64,000 nt of DNA from Streptomyces sp. 2114.4 (lineage in GTDB: Bacteria; Actinomycetota; Actinomycetes; Streptomycetales; Streptomycetaceae), in the NCBI RefSeq assembly GCF_900187385.1, contig NZ_FYEY01000001.1, positions 682,001 through 746,000 on the forward strand, read 5' to 3'. Every line of letters starts with the position of its first letter. The stretch's first letter is position 1. Below the pieces are notes generated by a model. The model had not been told where the DNA came from, searched no databases, and worked only from the letters and a program-made list of their open reading frames with translations. Positions 10,537 to 19,919 of the stretch are shown one piece after another. A program made the translations under genes and the position numbers.

Positions 10537-10880
10537 ACGGCCGAAACCGGTGGCGAACGCCCCTATGCCGCCGTGCTCGCGCCGGCGGCACGGACCGAAC
10601 TCGCCACGGAAGAGATACGCCAACTCGGCGCTCTGCGCGGAGCCTCCGCCCGCCTGCGCAGCCATCTCGGCCGGCGCCTCGGTCTTCGCGCTTGACTCAC
10701 CGTCCAACGACTGGGGGCGGACGCAGGCAGGCCTTTGACCGGCTGCCGGGGCCGGCCATCAGGCAAGGAAGGGCGCAACTGCCCCCACGCATCCGACTCG
10801 GCCGCCTCAAGCGTCGTGATGTGCCGTACAGTTCACGCATTCACAAGCCAGGGACCGCTGAAGTACCGGAGGGGAACACC
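10537..10880. other. Intergenic stretch with a weak coding-like remnant
   Basis: In the same frame as the response regulator stop, 10537-10692 stays open and reads as an Ala/Arg/Leu-rich helix (ATEEIRQLGALRGASARL) ending in TGA. It may be a relic or chance. The rest holds the promoter of the downstream lipoprotein gene; nothing else was recognised. Confidence 0.3.
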
Positions 10881-11462
10881 ATGCGCCCGTACAGCCGAAG
10901 CGCTGCATTATTCATCGCCGCTCTGACCGCCACCGGAGCCGTGGCCGGCTGCTCATCGGCTTCCGGCGACGCCTCCAAAAAGCCTTCGGCGTCTTCCACC
11001 GCTGCCGGGCCGGAGAAATCCGCGGACGCACCCAAGGGAGCGACCGAGCCTCCCGCCCTCTCCATCGGGAAAACCCGCACCTACACCGCGAGGGACAATT
11101 CCGGCAACGCCACAACGATGTCTGTCACCTTCCACGCCGCGAAGTACGTCACCCCATCGGAAATCGGCGAAGCAAAACCCAAGGGCTCCTACGCCATCAT
11201 CACCGTCGAAGTAACGAATACAGGCCACCAGGACGGCACCTTCACCCCGTACCGGAACATGAAATGGAAGGACAAGGCCACGACAGAGCAAGAGGTGTCG
11301 ACGCTGATATCAACCGGCACCCAGGACGTCGGCACCACATACCATCCTGGCCAGGGGGTGACCGGAGATATCGTCCTCGACGTGCCACAGAAGGGCGGCA
11401 GCGTCACCTACTACGACACACGGGGAACCGCCTCGCTCCGCTTCGAGATGCCGTCCCGGTAG
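10881..11462 (+). CDS. Secreted lipoprotein with DUF4352-like domain
   Basis: A 193-residue lipoprotein. The start is fixed by GGAGGGGAACACC-ATG. A signal peptide with a lipobox ending AGC gives the lipidated Cys at about residue 24; a Ser/Lys/Ala linker of about 40 residues follows, then an immunoglobulin-like beta domain with the 'vtVeVTNTGhqdgtF' pattern (YAIITVEVTNTGHQDGTF) of DUF4352/telomeric-repeat-factor-2-like lipoproteins. Such domains sit at the outer face of the membrane. Ligand unknown. It is a single gene. Confidence 0.8.
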   Translation: MRPYSRSAALFIAALTATGAVAGCSSASGDASKKPSASSTAAGPEKSADAPKGATEPPALSIGKTRTYTARDNSGNATTMSVTFHAAKYVTPSEIGEAKPKGSYAIITVEVTNTGHQDGTFTPYRNMKWKDKATTEQEVSTLISTGTQDVGTTYHPGQGVTGDIVLDVPQKGGSVTYYDTRGTASLRFEMPSR

Positions 11463-11558
11463 ACCTCACGGAGGCACCTCAGCGCCGCCCGCCCGCGCCC
11501 TGGCCCAACTGGCCGTCCACCGTAGGTCACTTACGGGACGGCCTTTAGGCTGCCTGTC

Positions 11559-12209
11559 ATGAATGCCGCGACTCCTGGTGGGACCAGCCCCGAGCTTGAC
11601 CTTCTCGACGCGGGGCAGCTGTCCGGCGATCCGGAGCTGGCGGCCGGGTTCGCCGTGGCGGCGCACCGGATCCTGGCGGAGCTGGTCCGGGGCGGTGCCC
11701 CGCTCGGCTGGACCGATCCGCCCCCGGCGGACGAGGTGGCGGAGCTCGTCGGGCGGGTGCTGCGCGCCGCGCGGGCCGGGGACGGCGCGCTGCGGGCGGC
11801 GTACGCCGGGCGCCGGCTGGTCGGGCTGGGGTACTGGCTGCGCTATGCCCGTCCGACCAATCGGCAGCACGCGGACCTGGAGAAGCTTGCGGTGGCGCAC
11901 GGGGCGCACGGGCGGGGTGTGGGCCGGTCGCTGACCGCCGCGCTGGTCGGGGACGCCCGGGAGGCCGGGATCGAGGTCCTCACCCTGGACGCGCGGGCCG
12001 ATAACACCCGGGCGCTGGCCCTCTACCGGTCGCTCGGCTTTCGTGAGTACGGCCGTCTCCCCGACTTCGTCGCCATGGGCGGACGCCGCTACGACAAGGT
12101 CTTCTACATGCTGGACTTCCGCGGAAGCGGGCAGCCGGGACGGCCGCAGCAGCCGGAGCAGCCGGAGCGGCCGGAGCGGCCGGAGCGGCAAGCCCCGCAC
12201 CGGCAGTAG
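11559..12209 (+). CDS. GNAT family N-acetyltransferase
   Basis: A 216-residue acetyl-CoA-dependent acetyltransferase. The core includes the motif A region (VAHGAHGRGVGRSLTAAL, the R/Q-x-x-G-x-G/A pyrophosphate loop) and motif B (NTRALALYRSLGFREYGRLP). The C-terminus is a low-complexity tail of QPEQPERPERPERQ repeats encoded by ccggagcgg tandem units. No ribosome-binding site precedes the ATG. A TAGGCT hexamer ends about 8 nt upstream, so the mRNA may be leaderless. Substrate unknown. Confidence 0.85.
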   Translation: MNAATPGGTSPELDLLDAGQLSGDPELAAGFAVAAHRILAELVRGGAPLGWTDPPPADEVAELVGRVLRAARAGDGALRAAYAGRRLVGLGYWLRYARPTNRQHADLEKLAVAHGAHGRGVGRSLTAALVGDAREAGIEVLTLDARADNTRALALYRSLGFREYGRLPDFVAMGGRRYDKVFYMLDFRGSGQPGRPQQPEQPERPERPERQAPHRQ

Positions 12210-12304
12210 CGGCTTCGTCACGAAGAGGCGCGGGATCCGCCTCCGGGAGACCCCCTGCGTCCCACCCCTTGACAGCTCCCCCGGCCGGGCCTGACGATCC
12301 CGGG

Positions 12305-13042
12305 GTGAACCTGTCAGACAGCCAGACAGCTGGCGAGGCCCCCCGTCGGATCAGCGCCATGGAAGCGGTCCTGCACCATCTGCGCGACGCCATCGAGCGG
12401 GGTGACTACGCGGTCGGGGACAAGCTCCCCTCGGAGGCGGAGCTCTGCCGTCGGCTGGAAGTGAGCAGACCCGTGCTCCGGGAGGCGCTGCGCGCGCTCC
12501 AGACCATGGGGCTGACCGTCTCGCGTACCGGCAAGGGCACCTTCGTCGTCTCCGACGGCGCGGTGGCGGACCCCACCTTCGGCGACTACGCGGCGAGCGA
12601 CCTCCTGGAAGTGCGCCGGCATGTCGAGATCCCGGTGGCCGGTTACGCGGCGCTGCGCCGTACGCCGGAGGACCTCGACCAGCTGAACCGTCTGCTGGAG
12701 CGGATGGAGCAGGAGACCGACACCACCGCATGGGTGGCGATGGACTCCCTCTTCCACCTCGCCGTCGCGCAGGCGGCCCGCAATCCGGTCTTCCGCCGGG
12801 TCATCGAGGAGATCCGCGATGCGCTGGCCCGCCAGTCGGCCTTCCTCAATGAGCTCGGCGGGCGGCGCGAGCAGTCGAACCGCGAGCACCGGGCGATCGT
12901 CGAGGCGCTTGTCGACAGCAGTGAGCACGACGCGGTGGAAGCCATGGCGCACCACCTCGCCCGCGTCGAGACGACGCTGACCACCATCGTGCGGCCACCA
13001 CACCGTGCGGGCCCCTCCACGGAAGACGAGGATCACGCGTGA
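12305..13042 (+). CDS. GntR/FadR-family (FCD) transcriptional regulator of asparagine genes
   Basis: A 245-residue regulator with an N-terminal winged helix ([28 protein letters not shown]) and a C-terminal all-helical FCD ligand domain with metal-ligand His/Asp/Asn positions ([24 protein letters not shown]). GTG 12305 (product begins MNLSDSQ) is the best start; the frame is open 12 codons further to 12269. Its GTGA stop overlaps the permease start, so it is the first gene of the asparagine permease-asparaginase-aspartase operon. It probably responds to asparagine, aspartate or a related acid and controls this operon. Confidence 0.85.
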   Translation: MNLSDSQTAGEAPRRISAMEAVLHHLRDAIERGDYAVGDKLPSEAELCRRLEVSRPVLREALRALQTMGLTVSRTGKGTFVVSDGAVADPTFGDYAASDLLEVRRHVEIPVAGYAALRRTPEDLDQLNRLLERMEQETDTTAWVAMDSLFHLAVAQAARNPVFRRVIEEIRDALARQSAFLNELGGRREQSNREHRAIVEALVDSSEHDAVEAMAHHLARVETTLTTIVRPPHRAGPSTEDEDHA

Positions 13043-14772
13043 GCGAGCAATCCCTCCGGCAGGCGGAACGGCAGCAACGACAAGCAGTGGGGCAGGACGG
13101 CGCGCAGCGGTCGTCCGGCGAGCACATGGACGCCGGTGACGCCGGGTACCAGAAGTCCCTCACGTCCCGGCACATCAACATGATCGCGATCGGCGGGGCC
13201 ATCGGCACCGGGCTCTTCCTCGGCGCGGGCGGCCGGCTCGCCGGCGCCGGGCCGTCGCTGGCGGTGGCGTACGCGGTCTGCGGCCTGTTCGCCTTCCTGG
13301 TGGTGCGTGCGCTGGGTGAGCTGGTGCTGCACCGGCCGTCCTCGGGTGCGTTCGTGTCGTACGCCCGCGAATTCCTCGGTGAGAAGGGGGCGTTCGTCGC
13401 GGGCTGGATGTACTTCCTGAACTGGGCGACCACCGGGATCGCCGACATCACGGCGGTGGCGACCTATACGCACTACTGGGGCATGTTCTCCCACGTCCCG
13501 CAGTGGGTGATCGCGCTGATCGCGCTCGCGGTCGTGCTGACCGTGAACCTCATCTCCGTGAAGTTCTTCGGTGAGCTGGAATTCTGGTTCTCGCTCGTCA
13601 AGGTCGGTGCGCTGGTCGTCTTCATGCTGATCGGCATCTTCCTGCTCGTCACCCGGCACCCGGTCGGCGGCACCACCCCCGGCCCCTCGCTGATCGCCGA
13701 CCACGGCGGGCTCTTCCCGACCGGGGCCCTGGCGATGCTGCTGGTCATCCAGGGTGTGGTGTTCGCCTACGCGTCGGTCGAGCTGGTCGGTGTCACGGCG
13801 GGCGAGACCGCGGATCCGGCGAAGGTCATGCCGAAGGCGATCAACTCCATCATGTGGCGGGTGGCGCTGTTCTACGTCGGCTCGGTGGTGCTGCTGGCGA
13901 TGCTGCTGCCCTGGACCTCGTACTCGGCCGCCGAGAGCCCCTTCGTGACCGTGCTGTCCCGTGTCGGGATACCGGCCGCGGGCGGCGTGATGAACCTCGT
14001 CGTGCTCACCGCCGCGATGTCCAGCCTCAACTCCGGCCTCTACTCCACCGGGCGCATTCTGCGCTCGATGGCGATGTCCGGCTCCGCGCCGCGGTTCACC
14101 GGGGTGATGAGCCGCAGCCAGGTCCCCTACGGCGGCATTCTGCTCACGTCGGGGATCTGCGTCCTGGGCGTGGGGCTCAACTACGTCGTGCCGAGTGAGG
14201 CGTTCGAGATCGTGCTGAACTTCGCGGCGATCGGCATCCTCAGCACCTGGGCCATGATCATGATCTGTCATCTGCTCTTCTGGCGGAAGGCCAGGGCCGG
14301 GATGCTCGTCCGCCCCGGCTACCGGCTCCCCGGCTCGCCCTGGACCGAGAGCGTGACGCTGGCCTTCCTCGCCCTCGTCCTGGTGCTGATGTGGGCCGAC
14401 GGCGGAGCCGGCCGCACCACCGTGCTGGCCCTGCCCGCGATCGTGGCCTTGCTGGTCGGCGGCTGGTTCCTGGTACGGGGCCGGGTGGGCGCCCTCCGGG
14501 ACGCGGCGGCAGGCGAGAGCGGCGGGCCGGCGACCACCGGCGGCACCGACAGCACCGGCGATACGGCCGGACCCGGCAGCGTGGCCGGACCCGGCAGCAC
14601 CGCACCCACCCCGCACCCCGGGGACGACCCCGGCACCGACAGCCCCGGCGGCCCGAGCAGCACAAGCAGTACCGGCAGCACCGGCAGTACCGGCAGTACC
14701 GGCAGCACAAGCAGTACCGGCAACACCAATAGCTCCAACCGCTCCAACAGCACGGAAAGCACCGAGAACTGA
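13039..14772 (+). CDS. ansP: Amino acid permease, AnsP-like (asparagine uptake)
   Basis: A 577-residue APC-family proton symporter. Twelve hydrophobic segments start after a 45-residue polar N-terminus; the TM1 motif [13 protein letters not shown] is the APC substrate/cation signature, and [16 protein letters not shown] with [14 protein letters not shown] marks the amino-acid/proton symporter subgroup (AnsP/GabP/CycA). Placement before asparaginase and aspartase favours asparagine. The last ~85 residues are a soluble, unusual Gly/Ser/Thr/Asn tail with STG repeats. GTG start; 4-bp overlap with the regulator. Confidence 0.85.
   Translation: MSEQSLRQAERQQRQAVGQDGAQRSSGEHMDAGDAGYQKSLTSRHINMIAIGGAIGTGLFLGAGGRLAGAGPSLAVAYAVCGLFAFLVVRALGELVLHRPSSGAFVSYAREFLGEKGAFVAGWMYFLNWATTGIADITAVATYTHYWGMFSHVPQWVIALIALAVVLTVNLISVKFFGELEFWFSLVKVGALVVFMLIGIFLLVTRHPVGGTTPGPSLIADHGGLFPTGALAMLLVIQGVVFAYASVELVGVTAGETADPAKVMPKAINSIMWRVALFYVGSVVLLAMLLPWTSYSAAESPFVTVLSRVGIPAAGGVMNLVVLTAAMSSLNSGLYSTGRILRSMAMSGSAPRFTGVMSRSQVPYGGILLTSGICVLGVGLNYVVPSEAFEIVLNFAAIGILSTWAMIMICHLLFWRKARAGMLVRPGYRLPGSPWTESVTLAFLALVLVLMWADGGAGRTTVLALPAIVALLVGGWFLVRGRVGALRDAAAGESGGPATTGGTDSTGDTAGPGSVAGPGSTAPTPHPGDDPGTDSPGGPSSTSSTGSTGSTGSTGSTSSTGNTNSSNRSNSTESTEN
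14650..14740 (+). repeat. Coding microsatellite (agcaccggcagt units) in permease C-terminus
   Basis: Imperfect tandem copies of AGCACCGGC/AGTACCGGC/AGCACAAGC encode Ser-Thr-Gly repeats at the permease C-terminus. Likely a length-variable tract. It is also read as an open Leu/Val-rich frame on the other strand, which I treat as a shadow. Confidence 0.7.
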
Positions 14773-14774
14773 TC

Positions 14775-15806
14775 ATGAGTCAGAGCAGCACCACCCTGCC
14801 GCCGCACCGCACCGCGGGCGCGCCGCCCGTGGTCCGCGAACCGGCCCACGTGCCCGTCGCCCATGTGGTGCGCGGCGGACTCGTCGAGGGCGTCCACCAC
14901 GGCTCGGTCGTGGTGCTGGCGGCCGACGGGAGCGTGGAATTCCAGGCGGGCGACATCGAGGCCGCGTTCTATCCGCGCTCGGCGCTCAAGCCGCTCCAGG
15001 CGGTCGGCCTGCTGCGCGCGGGGCTGCCGCCGCTCGACGACGAGGCGCTGGCCCTGGTCGCGGCCAGCCACTCCGGCGAGGAACCGCATCTGGCCACCGC
15101 CCGGCGCATCCTCGCCGTCGCCGGGCTGGCCGAGGACCAGCTGCGCAATGTCCCCGATCTGCCGTACGACCCCGCCGTACGGGACGAATGGATCGGCCGT
15201 GGCCTCGGGCCCACCCGGCTCGCGCAGAACTGCTCGGGCAAGCACGCGGCCATGCTGCTGACCGCCCGCACCCGGGGCTGGCGGCTGGACGACTACCTCG
15301 ACCCGGGGCATCCGCTGCAGCAGGAGCTCGCCGCGACCGTGGCGGACCTCACCGGCCAGGGCATCGCCCACGTCACCGTCGACGGCTGCGGCGCCCCGCT
15401 GTTCGCCGTGTCCCTGCACGGTCTGGCCCGGGCCGCGGCCCGGCTGGCGTCGGCCGCCCCCGGCACCGGCGAGGGCAGGGTCGCCCACGCCATGCGCGAG
15501 CACCCGACGATGGTCTCCGGCAGCGGCCGGGACGTGGCCCGCCTGGTAGAGGCGGTGCCGGGCCTGCTGGCCAAGGACGGCTTCGAGGGGGTGCAGATCG
15601 CGGCGCTGCCGGACGGGCGGGCGGTCGGCGTGAAGATAGCCGACGGCGCCGACCGCGCCCGGATGCCGGTGACGGCGGCGGCCCTGGCGCACTGCGGAAT
15701 CGACCCCGGCGTCCTCGCCCCCTTCGCTTCCACCCCCGTCATCGGCGGTGGCGCACCGGTCGGCACGCTGCGGGCGACGGACGCACTGACCTCACGCGGC
15801 GCCTGA
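14775..15806 (+). CDS. Asparaginase (AspII/rhizobial-type, PF06089)
   Basis: A 343-residue L-asparaginase of the family distinct from the bacterial type I/II enzymes. It deaminates asparagine to aspartate and ammonia. Recognised blocks are FYPRSALKPLQA (catalytic Ser-Lys region), SHSGEEPH, QNCSGKHAAM, DGCGAPLFA and MREHPTMVSG. It begins 2 bp after the permease stop, in the same operon, and provides the substrate for the next gene, aspartase. No signal peptide, so cytoplasmic. Confidence 0.9.
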   Translation: MSQSSTTLPPHRTAGAPPVVREPAHVPVAHVVRGGLVEGVHHGSVVVLAADGSVEFQAGDIEAAFYPRSALKPLQAVGLLRAGLPPLDDEALALVAASHSGEEPHLATARRILAVAGLAEDQLRNVPDLPYDPAVRDEWIGRGLGPTRLAQNCSGKHAAMLLTARTRGWRLDDYLDPGHPLQQELAATVADLTGQGIAHVTVDGCGAPLFAVSLHGLARAAARLASAAPGTGEGRVAHAMREHPTMVSGSGRDVARLVEAVPGLLAKDGFEGVQIAALPDGRAVGVKIADGADRARMPVTAAALAHCGIDPGVLAPFASTPVIGGGAPVGTLRATDALTSRGA

Positions 15807-15874
15807 CGCCGGCCCCTCCCTCCCCTGGGCCCCTCCCCTGGGCCCCCTCCCCCTCGCAAAGGACCACCTGCACC

Positions 15875-17296
15875 ATGACTGCCGCCCGTCACCGCCGCGA
15901 ACACGATCTGCTCGGCGACCGCGAGATACCCGCCGACGCGTACTGGGGCGTGCACACCCTGCGCGCCGTGGAGAACTTCCCCATCACCGGTACGCCGATC
16001 GCCACCTACCCGCACCTGATCGATGCGCTCGCCGCCGTCAAGGAGGCCGCGGCCCGCGCCAACGAGGATCTGGGGCTGCTCGATTCCGAGCGGGCCGACG
16101 CGATCGCCGCCGCCTGCCGGGAGATCCGGGACGGCGGGAAGCTGCACGACCAGTTCGTCGTCGATGTCATCCAGGGCGGTGCCGGTACGTCGACGAACAT
16201 GAACGCCAACGAGGTGATCGCCAACCGGGCGTTGGAGCTCCTGGGCCACGACAAGGGCGACTACCGCCGGCTGCACCCCAACGAGCACGTCAACCTCAGC
16301 CAGTCGACGAACGACGTCTACCCGACGGCCGTCAATGTCGCCACGATCATCGCCGTGCGGGAACTGCTCGACGCGATGACCGTGCTGCGCGAGGCCTTCG
16401 CCGCCAAGGCCGAGGAGTTCCGCGACGTTCTCAAGATGGGGCGCACCCAGCTCCAGGACGCGGTGCCGATGACCCTGGGCCAGGAGTTCTCGGCGTACGC
16501 GGTGATGCTGGAGGAGGACCAGAGCCGGCTGGCGGAGGCGGTCCTGCTCATCCACGAGATCAACCTCGGCGCCACGGCCATCGGTACCGGCCTCAACGCC
16601 CCCCTGGGCTACGCCGAAGCGGCCCGCGAGCACCTGGCCGCCCTCACCGGCCTGCCCCTGGTCACCGCGGCCAACCTCGTCGAGGCCACCCAGGACTGCG
16701 GGGCGTTCGTCCATCTGTCGGGTGTCCTCAAGCGCGTCGCCGTCAAGCTCTCCAAGAGCTGCAACGATCTGCGGCTGCTCTCCTCGGGACCGCGGGCGGG
16801 CCTCGCGGAGATCAACCTGCCGCCGGTGCAGGCCGGTTCGAGCATCATGCCGGGCAAGGTCAACCCGGTGATCCCGGAGGTCGTCAACCAGGTCGCCTTC
16901 GAGGTCATCGGCAACGACGTCACCATCACCATGGCCGCCGAGGCGGGCCAGCTCCAGCTCAACGCCTTCGAGCCGGTGATCCTGCACTCCCTCTCGGAGA
17001 GCATCACCCACCTGGGGGCCGCCTGCCGCACCCTCGCCGAGCGCTGCGTCGCGGGCATCACCGCCAACACCGAGACGCTGCGCGCAAGCGTGGAGAACTC
17101 CATCGGGCTGGTCACCGCGCTCAACCCGCACATCGGCTACACCGCGGCCACCGCGATCGCCAAGGAAGCGCTCGCCACCGGGCGCGGCGTCGCCGAACTG
17201 GTCCTGGAGCAGGGACTGCTCCCGGCCGACCGGCTCGCCGCCCTGCTGCGCCCGGAGGAGATCGCCGGCACGGGCCGGGAGGCGGCCGGCGTCTGA
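15875..17296 (+). CDS. aspA: Aspartate ammonia-lyase
   Basis: A 473-residue fumarase/aspartase superfamily enzyme converting L-aspartate to fumarate and ammonia. The signature is GSSIMPGKVNP with the mobile SS loop; other active-site blocks are QGGAGTSTNMNANEV, NLSQSTNDVYPT and MGRTQLQDAVP. The TSTNMN and SQSTND blocks match aspartase rather than argininosuccinate lyase. ATG 15875 has AAAGGA upstream. It completes Asn to Asp to fumarate in this operon and is followed by a hairpin terminator. Confidence 0.92.
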   Translation: MTAARHRREHDLLGDREIPADAYWGVHTLRAVENFPITGTPIATYPHLIDALAAVKEAAARANEDLGLLDSERADAIAAACREIRDGGKLHDQFVVDVIQGGAGTSTNMNANEVIANRALELLGHDKGDYRRLHPNEHVNLSQSTNDVYPTAVNVATIIAVRELLDAMTVLREAFAAKAEEFRDVLKMGRTQLQDAVPMTLGQEFSAYAVMLEEDQSRLAEAVLLIHEINLGATAIGTGLNAPLGYAEAAREHLAALTGLPLVTAANLVEATQDCGAFVHLSGVLKRVAVKLSKSCNDLRLLSSGPRAGLAEINLPPVQAGSSIMPGKVNPVIPEVVNQVAFEVIGNDVTITMAAEAGQLQLNAFEPVILHSLSESITHLGAACRTLAERCVAGITANTETLRASVENSIGLVTALNPHIGYTAATAIAKEALATGRGVAELVLEQGLLPADRLAALLRPEEIAGTGREAAGV

Positions 17297-17338
17297 GCCC
17301 TCGCCGTCCCGCGGCAGCCGCGGGATCGGATCCCGTAC

Positions 17339-17381
17339 GGGCCGGGCAGGCACCCCCACCGGGAGGGCGCCTGCCCGGCCC
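17339..17381 (+). terminator. Rho-independent-type hairpin after aspA
   Basis: A 13-bp perfect stem (17339-17351 with 17369-17381, core GCCGGGCAGGC/GCCTGCCCGGC) with a 17-nt loop, about 40 bp after the aspA stop. Confidence 0.75.
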
Positions 17382-17402
17382 GCCGTCTTCGGCGGCTGCG
17401 GT

Positions 17403-17573
17403 GTGCCCCGGCTGCCGCCGCCGCTGTACCTGGCCGGAACCGCCGTGGTCACCATCGTGGGAGTGCTGCTGGGCCGGGATCCGGCGCACGATGAGGACGA
17501 GGAGTTCACCCGCCCGGCGAAGGGCGCCGGGCGGTCGCCGGGGAGGATGGTCCGGGAGACACCCGGCCGCTGA
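17403..17573 (+). CDS. Short open frame with one membrane segment; possible transporter relic
   Basis: A GTG-started 56-codon frame between the aspA terminator and the next gene. It encodes PPPLYLAGTAVVTIVGVLLGRD, a clear hydrophobic segment, followed by an acidic then Arg-rich tail. It looks like the last helix and cytoplasmic tail of a secondary transporter, or a stand-alone single-pass peptide. No good ribosome-binding site is seen. Treat as a tentative gene or remnant. Confidence 0.35.
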   Translation: MPRLPPPLYLAGTAVVTIVGVLLGRDPAHDEDEEFTRPAKGAGRSPGRMVRETPGR

Positions 17574-17658
17574 GGCGGGCGCCCGGCACCGGGTTCCGCA
17601 GAGTTCCGACGACACCGACCGGCACGAGACCGACCCGCACGAGAGAAGAGAGATCCGT

Positions 17659-18453
17659 ATGCGCATCGCGCTGTGCCAGATGACGGCATCGACCGATCCG
17701 AAGGAAAACCTCGTGGACGTCCAGGACCAGGTCCGTCGCGCGGCGCGCGAGGAGGCCCGGCTGGTGGTCCTGCCCGAGGCGGCCATGGTGCGGTTCGGGG
17801 CGCCGCTCGCGGCGGTGGCCGAGCCGCTGGACGGGCCGTGGGCCGAGGGCGTCCGGGCGGTTGCCCGGGAGACGGGGGTGACGGTGGTGGCGGGCATGTT
17901 CACCCCCGCGCCCGACGGGCGGGTGGCCAACACCCTGCTGGCCACCGGCCCCGAGGTCGAGGAGTCCTACGACAAGATCCATCTGTATGACGCGTTCGGC
18001 TTCCGGGAGTCCGACACGGTCGCCCCGGGCCACCGGGTGGTCACCATCGATGTCGACGACGTCCGGGTGGGCCTGGCGACGTGCTACGACCTGCGGTTCC
18101 CGGAGCTGTTCCGGGCGCATGCGGACGCCGGGGCGACGCTGTCGCTGTGCCCCGCGTCATGGGCCGCGGGGCCGGGCAAGCGGGCGCAGTGGGACCTGCT
18201 GGTGCGGGCGCGCGCCCTGGACGCGACCGTCTGGATGGCGGCCGTGGACCAGGCTGCCCCGGATCCGCAGGTCGACCCCGAGGCGCCCGCCGCGGCGCCG
18301 AACGGCGTCGGGCACACCGCGCTGGTCGGCCCCGACGGAACCGTCCGCGCCCAGCTGGGCAGCACGCCCGACCTGCTGATCGCGGACGTGGATCCCGAGG
18401 AGGCCAGGCGGGTGCGACGGGCCGTGGCGGTGCTGGACAACCGGAAGCTGTAG
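17659..18453 (+). CDS. Carbon-nitrogen hydrolase (nitrilase superfamily amidase)
   Basis: A 264-residue amidase with the Glu-Lys-Cys triad: Glu in VVLPEAAM (about residue 40), Lys in ESYDKIHLYDAF and Cys in GLATCYDLRFPE. The CYDLRFPELFR context is typical of deaminated-glutathione/omega-amidase-like and related amide hydrolases. ATG 17659 follows AGAGAAGAGAG. It lies downstream of the asparagine catabolism operon behind its own promoter region and converges on a GntR gene. An omega-amidase-like role in nitrogen salvage is plausible but not provable here. Confidence 0.85.
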   Translation: MRIALCQMTASTDPKENLVDVQDQVRRAAREEARLVVLPEAAMVRFGAPLAAVAEPLDGPWAEGVRAVARETGVTVVAGMFTPAPDGRVANTLLATGPEVEESYDKIHLYDAFGFRESDTVAPGHRVVTIDVDDVRVGLATCYDLRFPELFRAHADAGATLSLCPASWAAGPGKRAQWDLLVRARALDATVWMAAVDQAAPDPQVDPEAPAAAPNGVGHTALVGPDGTVRAQLGSTPDLLIADVDPEEARRVRRAVAVLDNRKL

Positions 18454-18470
18454 GTCTGTCGGCCGCCGGG

Positions 18471-19097
18471 TCAGGCGGCCAGGAGGATGCGCCGGGTCGC
18501 CTTGATGTGGCTGTCGATGGCCGCACAGGCGGCCACGGCATCCCCGGACACCAAGGCGTCGAGGATCCGCCGGTGCTCGGCAAGCACCTCGTCCTGGCGA
18601 TTGCGGGAGCGGTAGAGGGCCAGGACGCCGGCCCGGATCTGGCGGCCGCGCAGGGCGTCGTACTGGCGGCTCATCAACGTGTTGCCGACGGCGGCGACGA
18701 GAGTGGCGTGAAAGCGGTGGTCGGCGTCGATGAACTCCTTGGTGGTCGCCTCGCCCCGCAGGGTGGCCTGGTGGGCCAGGATGTCCGCCATCTCGTCGAC
18801 GGGTGCGGTCCCGTCGTCCGCCGTTCGCTGCGCGGCGAAGCGCTCGATCAGGCCGCGCATCTCCATCAGCTCCCTGATCTCGCGGCCGGACAGCGGGGCG
18901 ATGTGCGCGCCGCGCTTGGGCACCAGCCGCACCAGGTCCTCGGCGGCGAGCAGCAGCAGGGCCTCGCGGATCGGAGTGCGGGAGACGCCGATCCGGTCCG
19001 CGATCTCCTGCTCGGACAGGAACCGGTCCTGCATCTCCGGGTCGGTCAGCACGCTGTCCTTGAGATACGCGTAGGCCTTCTCGCGCCCCGACTGCAT
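18471..19097 (-). CDS. GntR-family (FCD) transcriptional regulator
   Basis: A 208-residue regulator with winged helix (EQEIADRIGVSRTPIREALLLL) and FCD domain (DADHRFHATLVAAVGN, HRRILDALVSGD). ATG 19097 is used; about 60 upstream codons in the open frame are not conserved-looking. It carries its own upstream palindrome. It converges on the nitrilase-like gene and lies downstream of lutC, so its target could be itself, the amidase or a distant operon. The lut control region carries a different motif. Confidence 0.82.
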   Translation of the reverse strand: MQSGREKAYAYLKDSVLTDPEMQDRFLSEQEIADRIGVSRTPIREALLLLAAEDLVRLVPKRGAHIAPLSGREIRELMEMRGLIERFAAQRTADDGTAPVDEMADILAHQATLRGEATTKEFIDADHRFHATLVAAVGNTLMSRQYDALRGRQIRAGVLALYRSRNRQDEVLAEHRRILDALVSGDAVAACAAIDSHIKATRRILLAA

Positions 19098-19127
19098 CGC
19101 CCGCTCTCCCCCGCTTCTCCGGAAATT

Positions 19128-19144
19128 GCATACAACACGTATGC
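19128..19144 (-). promoter_or_regulatory. GntR-type operator, GCATAC-N5-GTATGC
   Basis: A perfect 6-5-6 inverted repeat (GCATACAACACGTATGC) 30 bp upstream of the GntR gene start, the expected place for an autoregulatory operator. Not found elsewhere in the window by eye. Confidence 0.6.
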
Positions 19145-19280
19145 GCAGGCTACATGGTGCGCGCCCGCCTCGACGCGCCGTGTACACGCCGTTCCTGACG
19201 GAACGCCATATGTCCCCTCGGCTCCCCGGGCGCGGCCGCTGCCCCGCACCGCCGGAGCCCGGCCCCGGAGCCCGCACCGC

Positions 19281-19919
19281 TCATACGTCGGTACGGATCA
19301 CCACCTCCAGGGCGCGCGGGCCGTGCACGCCCTCCACCCGCTCCAGCTCGATGTCGGAGGTGGCCGAGGGGCCGCTGATCAGGGTGGTCGGGTGCTCCGG
19401 CCGGAGGCATGCCACCGCCTCCGGCACACCGGTCCGCACCGACGACAGGTCGACGACGCACACATGCAGATCGGGGACGAGGGTCAACGCGCGCCGTCCC
19501 TGATCCGCCGCGGCGGCGTCCAGGAAGATCGTGCCGGTCTCGGCGCAGCTGACGGCGGAGGCCGTCACCACCCCGTCCAGCACGTCGAGCCGGGGCGCCG
19601 GAATGTCGGGCGAATCGGTGCGGACCTCCCCGCCCCACCCGGCCACCCAGGCCGGATCGAGACCCGGAGGGACCCCGACCGTCTGTGCGCCGTGTGCCCG
19701 TAGCGCCTCGGCGATCACCGTCGCGGTGGTGCCGGCCGTGCAGGTGCGCACCTGTGCCTTGTAGTCGACGAGCCGGTCGACGAAGAGGGCGAGCCGTTCC
19801 CCGTCGGGGAGGGCGCGTCCGGTGCGGTAGGCGCGGGGGACGGTCACCTCGGGCCGGTCGGAGCGGGCCAGCGCGTCCTGGACGCGTCGCAGCACCGTCT
19901 CCCGTGCGGTCGCGGTCAC
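19281..19919 (-). CDS. lutC: Lactate utilization protein C (LUD domain)
   Basis: A 212-residue LUD-domain (YkgG/LutC) subunit of the LutABC L-lactate oxidation complex, which feeds electrons from lactate to the respiratory chain. Features are an N-terminal helical part and the conserved AETGTIFLDAAAADQGRRALTL and HPTTLISGPSATSDIELERVEGVHGP-type blocks ending the fold. GTG 19919 overlaps the lutB stop by 4 bp. Last gene of lutABC. Confidence 0.9.
   Translation of the reverse strand: MTATARETVLRRVQDALARSDRPEVTVPRAYRTGRALPDGERLALFVDRLVDYKAQVRTCTAGTTATVIAEALRAHGAQTVGVPPGLDPAWVAGWGGEVRTDSPDIPAPRLDVLDGVVTASAVSCAETGTIFLDAAAADQGRRALTLVPDLHVCVVDLSSVRTGVPEAVACLRPEHPTTLISGPSATSDIELERVEGVHGPRALEVVIRTDV

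Noticed and set aside
14319..15692. Long minus-strand open frames opposite the asparaginase and permease genes
   Set aside because: Codon bias belongs to the plus-strand genes; the antisense translations are Arg/Gly/Pro-rich with no family motifs.
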